From positions 682,001-746,000 of the forward strand of contig NZ_CP073638.1 in the NCBI RefSeq assembly GCF_029962485.1: 64,000 bases of DNA, written 5' to 3'. Position numbers and translations under genes: made by a program. A model generated the notes under the pieces. That model searched no databases and was not told the DNA's origin. It saw only the letters and a list, made by a program, of their open reading frames with translations. Below are positions 21,401 through 27,101 of the stretch, piece after piece. The stretch is from Burkholderia cepacia (GTDB lineage: Bacteria; Pseudomonadota; Gammaproteobacteria; Burkholderiales; Burkholderiaceae). Positions within the stretch are counted from its first letter, which is position 1. Every line of letters begins with the position of its first letter.

Positions 21401-24400
21401 CCAGCCGGTGGCCGAGGCGCTCGACAACCCGCTCGGCGCGATCGCGGCGCGCAACGGCGAGATGCGCTGGTTCGACGAGATCAAGCACGCGGGCAACCTG
21501 AACAAGCCGGGGATTGCGCTCGACGAAATGCCGATTGGCACCGATCGCTTCGGCGCGGACGTGCATTTCCTGCTCACGCGGTTGCAGCCGCGCGATTTCC
21601 TGAACAGTGCGCGGCCGACGCGTGTCGCGGCGCTCGAGGCGCGTGAGAAAGCGCTCAAGGAGCAAGTGTCCGACGCGCAGGCGCGCGGCCAGCAGTCGGC
21701 CGCTTTCCGCGCGCTGGCGGCCCGCCTCCAGCACGGCTATAACGACGTGCGCGGCGAACTGCGGCGCCTGCGGAGCAGCGGTCAGGTGCCCGAGCCGCTG
21801 TCGATCGAACCGTACCAGCCGGGGTTGCCGTCGGCCACGGTCGTCGAGTTCAGCCTGCGCAACGGTGCGGCGAAGTCCGACGATTATTTCCCGACCTACG
21901 ACCAGGTTGAGGCGTACAACAAGCAGGCGCAGCGGCCCGGCAACGTGAATCTCGTGCTGAAGGGCGACCCGCAGGCCGTGATGGTCGACGTCGGCATGTG
22001 GCGCACGCTGCTCAACAAGCTGTATGTCGCGCGCGACGTGTCGACGTCGGCATCGCGATTCCTGCCGGTCAACAGCAAGCTGCGGCCGCACACGCGCCGC
22101 GTCGGCGCGGCGACCGTCGCCGACAAGCGGATCCGGCAATTCTTTACGCGCTCGGCCCCGCAGTTGCAGGACCGGATGGTGCCGATGGCGCGTTCGTATT
22201 CGCTGAGCGACGATCCGGCGCTGATGGGCGCGCAGGTCGAACGGTACGGCGGTGTGACGCCGGTCGTTACGCTCGTGATCGACCCGCACTCGCTCGCGGC
22301 GGCGCTCGGCAAGGCACACGATCCGGACTTCCTGCGCGCGGTGAAGGCGCTCGGCGACCAAAAGAGCGCGAAGTTCGACGGCGAGAACGGGATGATTCAT
22401 CCCGCGCCGGGCTCGAAAGGAAAAGCGCTCGCGCTCGACGATCTCGACCATCTGCACCGCTGGCTCGACGAGGCGGCGCGCACGGGTTTCGCGATCCGGC
22501 TCGAGACGGCGCCGTCGCGCGCGCTCGTGTCCGGCGTCGACTACCGGTTCCAGTCGGGCACCAACGACACGTATCACGACTATGTGCGGGTCGTCACGGC
22601 GCTCGAACGCTGGTCGAACGCGCATCCCGATACGGTCGCGCCGAACGTGATGGTCACGTTCCACGGCTGGGACACGGTACCGGAATCGGTGCCGGGCGCG
22701 GGGCACGAGAAGCTGTTGCGCGCCGTGCTCGAGCGCAAGGGGCTCGAATGGGTCCACATGGGGCTGTCGTACGGCACGCACGGCGCCGACTTCATCGGCA
22801 ACCAGGAGCTCACCAGCGCGCTCGCGAAGCTGATCGTCGACAACCGCAAGCGGCCCGACGTGATCAACCGCCTGCACGGCGCGGACGCGTTGACACGCGT
22901 ATTCGAACGTGTCGACCGGACGACGCTGGCGAATCAACATCAGCTGCTGTTTGCGGAGGTCGAGCGGCTCGGCGCCGCGCAAGGGATGACGCCCGCCGAA
23001 ATCGCCGGGTTGCGCCAGAAAATCTACGAAGGCAACACGACGGTGTGGCTGAATCAGGCGCGCAAGGCGACGATCGAGCATGCGACGAAGCAGTGGGAGG
23101 CCGACGGCAACAAGCCGCGTTTCCCCACGGACAAGGGCGCGCGTGCGTTCGGCGGGCGCTGGCTGGAGCAATACGGCAGCAGCGTGCCCAAACGGGTGAA
23201 GACGCGCGCGCAGCCTGCCGCGGCGGACCCGCTTGATTACTGGCGTGCGGTCGTGCGCGATCCCGCGCTGCTCAACGACGGCACGAAGCCGATCGGCACG
23301 AGCCGCCGGGAGGCCGCGCAACTCGCGAAGGTCGATATTCCCGACGCGCAGCGCGCACAGGCGGAGCTGCATGCGCTGCGCGTGCACAACGAGCCGATCG
23401 GCGTCAACCGGCCGCCAACGTCGTGGTGGAAGCGGGCTGGCGGCGACCTCGGAGCGGCGGCCGTGACCGGCGCCGCCGGGGCCGGCGTGCTCGTTACGGT
23501 GGGCAGGGAATCGGTGCGTACCGCGACGAACTCCTTTTACGCGGGGCTGCGGGTCGGCCGCGTGTTCCAGGCGCTGCATCACGGTGCGGTCGCCAGCCTG
23601 AAGAACGGCGATCCGCGCGTGTTCGACCGGGTCGTCGACCGGCTCGTGCGCGGGTTGCAGACGCAACTGAAGGCGAACGGCTTCGACGTGGCGGGGCGCG
23701 GCGCGCAACTGGAGCAGATCGCGTACGAAGGCAAGGCCAAGGCTGCGCAGCTGCGCGGGCTCAACGAGGACGGTCAGCTGTCGTTCGACGACACGGTGAC
23801 GCATACGAAGGCGATCGCCGCCGACATGCTCTCGCAGATGCAGGGCGTGGTGGGCGGGACGTCGTTGAAGCTGCTGCACCACGGCAGCCCGCGGCACTCG
23901 GTCGGCCGGATCGGCCGCGTGCTTTCGCTGGGCGGCTACGGCGTCGCGATCAAGTTGAACATCGACAAGGTGAGGGCGACCGGCGACTTGCTGGCCGGCG
24001 GACAGGCCCTGGGCGGAATGTTCGGCGCAGCGTATACCGGCATCGTCTACCGGGGCAGCCTGCGCGGCATGAACGCCGACAATCGCAGCCAGCTCGCGCG
24101 TACCCTGAGTGCGACCGGCGATTACGTGACCTCGGCGATGAGCATCGCGGGCGGCATTCATACCACGATGACGGGCGATCCGTACACCGGGACGCTGACG
24201 ACGATGTCGGGCTTGCTGCTCGGTGCCGGGCGCCTGCATTCGCATTTCCCGAACGCGACGCCGTGGCTGGCGCGCTTGCCGACCGGCATCGCGCTCGCGC
24301 CGGTGGCGATCTTCGGCATCACGCAAGGGATCAGCCTGATTACGTCGGTGATGGCGCCGGACGACAAGCACAAGGCGCCGGGTTCTTCGACGAATCATCT

Positions 24401-24737
24401 TGCCCCGAGCAACGGGATGCCGACGCCTGGCGCGACGACGGCGCCGGTTCAGCCGAACGCATCCGCGACGCCGTCGCAACCGGCGCAAACGCCGTCGAGT
24501 ACGCCGAGCGCCACGCCGGTGACGGTGGCCGTGGCCGCGGGCGATTCGTTGTGGACGATCGCCGAACGTCACGAAGGATCGCTGCTTGCCGCGGCCCACG
24601 TGCCGGCGGACGAACAGCAGCGGATGTCGGACGGACAGCGGATCAACGTCGCGCTCAACGAGATCCTGCAGCTCAACCGGAATCTGGCGACCCATCCGGG
24701 CGAGATCGATGCCGGGCAGCAGGTCATTGTGGGGTGA
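12468..24737 (+). CDS. Giant multidomain protein (about 4089 aa) with three C80-like His/Cys modules and a LysM-like end
   Basis: The ATG at 12468 has GGGAGAA upstream and is preferred over a TTG at 12411. There is no Sec or Tat signal. Residues about 10-35 are Asn/Pro-rich and 40-110 Ala/Gln-rich, probably coiled coil. A Gly-rich hydrophobic zone lies at about 905-1110, as in pre-toxin regions. Three modules then each show a His after a beta-strand and a Cys at the end of the next strand: H1495/C1534 (YAHAW...LYACGAG), H1785/C1851 (LLGHAT...LTGCYLG) and H2123/C2162 (VFGHGM...LYSCFGG). This spacing and pattern resemble the C80 self-cutting proteases of large clostridial and MARTX toxins. Residues about 3240-3530 faintly recall amidohydrolases. 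About 4018-4089 look LysM-like (GDSLWTIAERHEG). The role is inferred as a large effector or surface protein. No neighbour reveals the export route. Confidence 0.85.
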   Translation: MVLMAVGGGGGPVDVPQPQNDNNPTNNNGANNNGAPPAQTPEQKALAAAQAETQRLLQLAQAEMATLKRLNDQGASQADLDNQVKKAETAWGAVQVAVENQMRVAADGGGDTNKAIAGVATDLRNATPNDPVLGEVLDDAQKAVSAESAPQRATNEKAFQLAQAAQQDQNANTDLQQYNALPGGIRRDDPDTGAQLRQAASTADANSDTAYTALTNALRHEYSVSAATLRLNDAKADYAAWQKEPGGLRRADEADITQEMSQAQSQYDKVVTGGDDTALTYVTPDEQNQAVASVKQNHDGMWYTGLVDVFGEQSQLTRTIATINPDDPSLTPQMKQLAQSDPVSFALMQDTGQTVDPNDPKLSKQEQALAAQNPLAEAFVKLTGVPVNPAGLSDADAKALNAQIDQAGGVFAYAMAHVDKNSPAYQKIQTLLAAAPDVRLQYTKQQVAQLMQNPGSNPGAALQVLKTNMDASFSLDERQTLWTQAGQPHFDAKFIHSQIDPLMQKPDADATDQASMRARYDDTMNADKAGKWMQDILNNAPPEFAGVVLDTVEKDFNNKWMQTNTGTPQPYGQGTEFFKGLSKAVGLADQQPTSNGVPVQREDDVANWLLDDKSNAKAVIYTLRGSDPGYGFDSVRVALSSGVDPSLAKALLSKMQGNDQFRGNFAVDFQLRYQQGAQNAQNKQNSQAATASYNLFKSNPDQQLKAYFNDFQKNFDGQSRTFTVGSDQLTNFVGVGLGIQPDDPGAVPTDRNDVPSMATLEQLIVSNGQLQSGTAVNSQSLYAKNSAATQMIQTVVDQIRKVGGDHAVVSLVPIYYVSKGTGTAPSALFKVQVAGHPGQYQLIDDRGWKYDSVDNYQHNNALSDDGQLYVPKSMTTDAATGGFSQYQSIDAHKTEWYQHVEHYLEIGTGILAAAGGVVLVASGIGAPVGGALLGAAWTTVGVGMAVGVPAAIGDLKNLSDHGQSIGFGNAQARGDWISLIGSGTGMAGGGLGVAAKSLAEASSLLRTTGQVSDMITLASRGEGVTAEAAGVGRLTQGADAFQTLAQMTGRTAGVFNVTGGAIGGYQMLDQGVSLVKNWDAMSDSDRAQQLLNLGIGVAQMGLGSHTLMERPIRAITKTPAPPSTPRPVSVDVVNATLANGLANQRLAVGEIGNPWQHAEQQANSFGESAGDGEPVSSADAGLRSRFSAWLRARRAQGTPEEGDAISLRLAPDPEAIDGETTPAIAHALAADEAPPAGAGTPATTGHPASWEIPARAAADPDVLRSVVGSVLVGGNRLEDIEYYVYALEDTEGNVRNPEEDGLPATGHGNLSDDIRAANADGRRAAAGNDAAARAAAAPEADGTIGVTRYASYHDAMMVALGGTVAGRYQVALVDTTRLAADGTVPPEAMVGHVGLDDAGKALTLSMNDTYDRTLRVVYPRGFDPAKPLIRYEDGKRIDVVNALTGMHETQWGAYPRREADLAIYSNHPLQPENRLPAGERPLMPVPPGYFAVYAHAWSDAIASATGKPMSADDVAAMVRQSGWDGKSPVILYACGAGTRVTSFAQLLANVLGVDVYGSSGFVVWRSPRYRSDGPDSGYTAGIELEPGAPSYAGKPDHSVQHAPRTYRFSPALAVIDQGAHAVDWSTVAPRPVSNRWGGRDETGDSRVPLGVYVWRVLTNRGAIVNPRSGRSASALEMTYALEDLAWKGYTPGVPVALEGPHSGADPELLQEFADLIQAPVFGRLGDDDAAGWRRAIPDPGRRLARFQIEPDVNGKFSPGRAQPVRVNPLELRPVPGSSVVNLLGHATARQFLKVSGFDIAESHGTQPRDVSWDSSSAVTQDGTTMSPREFARKLLEDPAYTEGNGVLLTGCYLGSGGYPFAQELAYELQVPVIASIASNSVRGTGALYLYPIGDDIIVPAHDPDVSTRLYLHIPEAPDASDPPMVFARRGEPVPNVAAHDNAPVEPVRPIEAQIDPEADSGRRGNAGAQGDAGQPVPTPRGPAHPRLGSEPDAGEPPVYVPTPIVEVGPGQIFTADEWAVRTEQAIADEADDGLSGIPQKTYPKNSRVYTDRRIVDGGVVTTTIHGQSILQTGFDDVTGVDATQHPEFLRPADTLLMPPGDPLHAIGARALMSPPGHHVVFGHGMSADAMLGPEGRPLTPDEVAARVAPHLEPGQDVTLYSCFGGSTKHDPLRVAPGQVRAASTTFAATLAQRLSELTGRPTTVWAPPDILLVQPDGSAAVRGTRPTGQVDKDRLAMQSFRGDPARAGRPVLPAGVEPSPATAPTAARPMREAPVRPTVPRVSDPTFADPGYDFTAIPDGTFESVTLDHPFRSALADRPGVIGDAARVTQAGGTVSQRWPSYFLDEPQPTHVIDGVMQAFDEAGLTNLRVEFVTRDGSIVLGSGTDFGRLDPEDGWFRFSGTVPDATVAATHAPGHATPDAQRALPEGTRVVAHDDLGPALDAAHTGPRHHAYVPADALPDATAFAQGDLTAQERVAAYATAHLAAVEAATPADVVLLSALGHDPARALRITTPGGELFKPAGVDMYVVRTRDAATGDVSYRLAGIDRSGLPEGYAAVHASGLRAVGAVGSRPVWPMLGGADPAAGRLAGTAGDPSGAATPAPVAGHAGAPAAQQGTAVATAAEQQARAAAWLDSVGRRTLTRVDGRHAPTLDGLAHQLGPNAHVLITAHTVPPADGAEHAAPKVVAVLETDAHGTLGPVRMLNGKRVQQTLQKALEQTTGHGRRVRRQYDFYVSPVAHDELVQLGGPSKIETPDGKTSWPVTASAGTIDPALAADVSKLQDAPAFKRPRQAVRAVEGAHRWIHVIEDETGKVLGYAQRNTNHEWKYVEKAPLGDTEIPEQNLRTVFRRRRRGGIPVGRSPRRGIRFVVSDVRPEVVDRIGGFRPAKDAAAPDKKPLRSAGDMFQSIVPVRKPLASAEQGGGANVAPRPPVDPHLMPSDKSTLNAVDFSGNGVSHLLTAIRNGSLDGSHHVIYVFKTDQPVAEALDNPLGAIAARNGEMRWFDEIKHAGNLNKPGIALDEMPIGTDRFGADVHFLLTRLQPRDFLNSARPTRVAALEAREKALKEQVSDAQARGQQSAAFRALAARLQHGYNDVRGELRRLRSSGQVPEPLSIEPYQPGLPSATVVEFSLRNGAAKSDDYFPTYDQVEAYNKQAQRPGNVNLVLKGDPQAVMVDVGMWRTLLNKLYVARDVSTSASRFLPVNSKLRPHTRRVGAATVADKRIRQFFTRSAPQLQDRMVPMARSYSLSDDPALMGAQVERYGGVTPVVTLVIDPHSLAAALGKAHDPDFLRAVKALGDQKSAKFDGENGMIHPAPGSKGKALALDDLDHLHRWLDEAARTGFAIRLETAPSRALVSGVDYRFQSGTNDTYHDYVRVVTALERWSNAHPDTVAPNVMVTFHGWDTVPESVPGAGHEKLLRAVLERKGLEWVHMGLSYGTHGADFIGNQELTSALAKLIVDNRKRPDVINRLHGADALTRVFERVDRTTLANQHQLLFAEVERLGAAQGMTPAEIAGLRQKIYEGNTTVWLNQARKATIEHATKQWEADGNKPRFPTDKGARAFGGRWLEQYGSSVPKRVKTRAQPAAADPLDYWRAVVRDPALLNDGTKPIGTSRREAAQLAKVDIPDAQRAQAELHALRVHNEPIGVNRPPTSWWKRAGGDLGAAAVTGAAGAGVLVTVGRESVRTATNSFYAGLRVGRVFQALHHGAVASLKNGDPRVFDRVVDRLVRGLQTQLKANGFDVAGRGAQLEQIAYEGKAKAAQLRGLNEDGQLSFDDTVTHTKAIAADMLSQMQGVVGGTSLKLLHHGSPRHSVGRIGRVLSLGGYGVAIKLNIDKVRATGDLLAGGQALGGMFGAAYTGIVYRGSLRGMNADNRSQLARTLSATGDYVTSAMSIAGGIHTTMTGDPYTGTLTTMSGLLLGAGRLHSHFPNATPWLARLPTGIALAPVAIFGITQGISLITSVMAPDDKHKAPGSSTNHLAPSNGMPTPGATTAPVQPNASATPSQPAQTPSSTPSATPVTVAVAAGDSLWTIAERHEGSLLAAAHVPADEQQRMSDGQRINVALNEILQLNRNLATHPGEIDAGQQVIVG

Positions 24738-24912
24738 AGGAGGGTGGTTGGCGAAGCGGGTAGTCGTCCGAAATGGAAATCCACCAGGATGAGACGCAAA
24801 TCCACCGGGAGCGACGCGGGGGCGGGGCATAACGTGGCTCCTTGGCCATCAGTTTATGCCTCACGCACAAACATTCGGATAGGCTCTAGTTGGTCGACGT
24901 TTGTACCCGGAA

Positions 24913-25170
24913 CTACGTTCGCCCGGACGTCGGAAGCGACGTGATCAGCACCGCACCACAGGAGGTCTTGTGCCCGTCGAATGATGCGAGGCTACCCTCA
25001 ATGTCGAAATCGGCATCACCCTCCACGATTACACACTCGCCGTGGATAGGGCATGTGCAGCGGTCGCCGACTCGAGCGACCGGCCGCCCCATGACCTCGC
25101 TGTTCGCGGCACCTGACTCGACGCGTCCGCCGTGACTGTGTACGTCCCCAACCCGAATTACGCCGCGCAT
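24913..25170 (-). CDS. PAAR-repeat T6SS spike-tip protein
   Basis: This 85-residue protein is the sharpened tip that caps a VgrG trimer. It begins MRGVIRVGDVHSHGGRV and contains PVARVGDRCTCPIHGEC, ending in a second His/Cys cluster (FDGHKTSCG), consistent with the metal-binding PAAR cone. The ATG at 25170 has AGGAG upstream; a longer frame to 25218 lacks support. It is the last gene of the VgrG-Tle3-Tla3 island, 100 nt after the small membrane protein. It is a bare PAAR with no toxin extension, so it probably serves the neighbouring VgrG. Confidence 0.9.
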   Translation of the reverse strand: MRGVIRVGDVHSHGGRVESGAANSEVMGRPVARVGDRCTCPIHGECVIVEGDADFDIEGSLASFDGHKTSCGAVLITSLPTSGRT

Positions 25171-25270
25171 GAAAGCTCCTGGCCCTGGCTCCCGTCTGAC
25201 GTCGGCCCCGCCGCACAATCACGTCGCACTTCCATCGTTATAACAATCCCCGCGCGGTGGCTATATCGGT

Positions 25271-25519
25271 TCATTTGCGCGCTCTGAATGCTTTGACTAC
25301 ACCCACAACGACCAGGATGACTCCGACGACCGCTATTAAAACGGGCACTGAAAAGACAAACGTCAACTGCGTATCGTTTTGAATATGCCACTGGTCGAAT
25401 GCACCAATGGCCATAAAGACAATGAAGACAGAGAAAAGCCCGATCCCCGCGATAACCAGCCCAACGCCCCAGCCCATGAACTGCTGATGGCGAGAGGGCC
25501 TATACGCTCCCGGTTCCAT
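25271..25519 (-). CDS. Small two-helix membrane protein, candidate immunity factor
   Basis: The 82-residue protein has two hydrophobic helices (about residues 14-40 and 52-76) joined by a short polar loop and a basic tail (FRARK). The ATG has GAGGACC at good spacing. It lies directly downstream of the Tla3 adapter gene and upstream of PAAR in the effector island, in locally lower-GC sequence. The position is where an immunity gene would be expected, but its family is not recognised and it does not resemble the larger Tli3 lipoprotein. Immunity is inference from position only. Confidence 0.6.
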   Translation of the reverse strand: MEPGAYRPSRHQQFMGWGVGLVIAGIGLFSVFIVFMAIGAFDQWHIQNDTQLTFVFSVPVLIAVVGVILVVVGVVKAFRARK

Positions 25520-25601
25520 AAAAGGTCCTCACCAAGAAAGCGAACGATGCGCGAATCGGCGCACTGCGCACGCTAACCGATCTAACGCATCATTCCCGTA
25601 C

Positions 25602-27101
25602 TCAGAAGCTATAGCCTTGCCCGGATCGACTGTAATCGACATCGTGGCGCTTTCCCCACCAAGGCAGATAAGCACTGCCTTCGCCGGCCGCACGAAACCA
25701 TGGTTTCTTAGGGTCGACCGGGTTCAGCTTTGCCGGCGGTACAACAACGACCGCCGTAGGATGTTCCGCATCAGTCGTGCCGGCCACAAGCGTATTGCCA
25801 CCGAAATGGTTTGCGCGACCGATCGCCAGTGCTACGTCCGTCAATGCGGTACCGGCGCCCATCTCGCCGAGGAGCGCGGGCGTGTTGAACGTCTGCTTCT
25901 TGTAGTCGTATTCTGGCAGCACTTCGGTCAACGTCTGCGACAGCGCACCAAGGCGAGCGGACGCAGCGTCGCTGCCCTTGCCGGCGTCGTGGACCACGTA
26001 ATGCAGATCAGCCGTTGCCACGCCTGCATTGTGAGCGGCCTGCTCGATCGTCGATTTCCAGGCTTGTACCGCACGGGTCGTCCCGGACTTCTTTTCGAAG
26101 TCGTTCACGTTGCCGAACGAGGCTCGCCCGATCCATGCGAGCGGTTCTCGCCCCGTCGCAAAGTCCGGCCCCGTCAGAACGAGCAGCACCATGTTCTCGT
26201 TCATCTGGTTGTCCTTCGGCGGGAAGCTCGGCGCGTCCCAGTTCATTACCCAAACGCTCTGGTCGGGATGCGTTTGCAGGTAGTCGAGCGCGCGATTCAG
26301 CGAAGTGAAGCCTGCGTTCGGGCCGCCAGACGTGATATGGACTTCGGGTGGGATGTCTTTACTCCAAAGTGTAGGTGCATCCGCGTTTCCAATCTCGAAC
26401 GCGGACGTGAAGTCTTTCACCAGGAATTTTCGAGATTCTTCCGGGTCGAGGCGCTTCTCCGGGATTGCGAACTCAATATGCATGCCAGCGAGTTCACGCC
26501 AATTCTTCCGGTCCTTCGAATGCACGTTGTAGAAGTACGACGGATTCGTGACGTAAGTCTCGCCGAACAAAACGAGAAGCTGATCAACATATTTCTCGTA
26601 GAAGCCCTCGAATGTCTCACGGCCGTCGTTACCGTACGCTACACCTGCAACTGGTTGAACACTGGTGAAGCTCTTCGGATCCTCTTTCACCATGTCGTCG
26701 TGCTCATTGGGTTTGGCGAGGCCCATCGTCCAGAGCAACTGCCATTCGGTCGGATAGTCACGACGTTGGAGCGGGTTTAGCCACGCAAGGCCGACCACCT
26801 GGGCCCGAAACGGTTGATTGGGCAGGGGTGCTGCCACAGCCACGCTAGCAGTTGCCCCAGCCGTGGCCAAAGCGGCTTTTTCTCCGCCAGATTTCCGAAG
26901 TCCCGCCCAGAGCGCCAACACGGCGACCACAACCAGGAGCGGCAAGACAATCAATCGTTTCATCCATTCCTCAACCGAAAGCGGCTGCGGCGCAGCCTGC
27001 TGAGCATAATACGTCCACGTCGCTGCTACCGCGCCAGACAAGAGCAGAATGGCGAGCGCGACGCCAAGACGTCGCGGTCGAGTTGAGAGAAGAGCAGTCA
27101 T
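25602..27101 (-). CDS. tla3: Type VI lipase adapter, Tla3-type (DUF2875)
   Basis: The 499-residue protein has two hydrophobic helices near its N-terminus (about residues 12-30 and 50-68) and then a large soluble domain that resembles the DUF2875/Tla3 family (LNPLQRRDYPTEWQLLWTMG, followed by a long alpha/beta region). In Pseudomonas aeruginosa Tla3 is required to bring the Tle3 lipase to its VgrG; here it should do the same. The start overlaps the Tle3 stop (ATGA), so the two are co-translated. Base composition is clearly less GC-rich than the flanking chromosome, consistent with transfer of the whole cassette. Confidence 0.8.
   Translation of the reverse strand: MTALLSTRPRRLGVALAILLLSGAVAATWTYYAQQAAPQPLSVEEWMKRLIVLPLLVVVAVLALWAGLRKSGGEKAALATAGATASVAVAAPLPNQPFRAQVVGLAWLNPLQRRDYPTEWQLLWTMGLAKPNEHDDMVKEDPKSFTSVQPVAGVAYGNDGRETFEGFYEKYVDQLLVLFGETYVTNPSYFYNVHSKDRKNWRELAGMHIEFAIPEKRLDPEESRKFLVKDFTSAFEIGNADAPTLWSKDIPPEVHITSGGPNAGFTSLNRALDYLQTHPDQSVWVMNWDAPSFPPKDNQMNENMVLLVLTGPDFATGREPLAWIGRASFGNVNDFEKKSGTTRAVQAWKSTIEQAAHNAGVATADLHYVVHDAGKGSDAASARLGALSQTLTEVLPEYDYKKQTFNTPALLGEMGAGTALTDVALAIGRANHFGGNTLVAGTTDAEHPTAVVVVPPAKLNPVDPKKPWFRAAGEGSAYLPWWGKRHDVDYSRSGQGYSF

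Noticed and set aside
18948..24830. 1960-residue open frame on the minus strand opposite the giant gene
   Set aside because: It is the antisense shadow of a high-GC gene: extremely Arg-rich, no domain, no ribosome binding site, and the plus strand has consistent protein-like composition and motifs.
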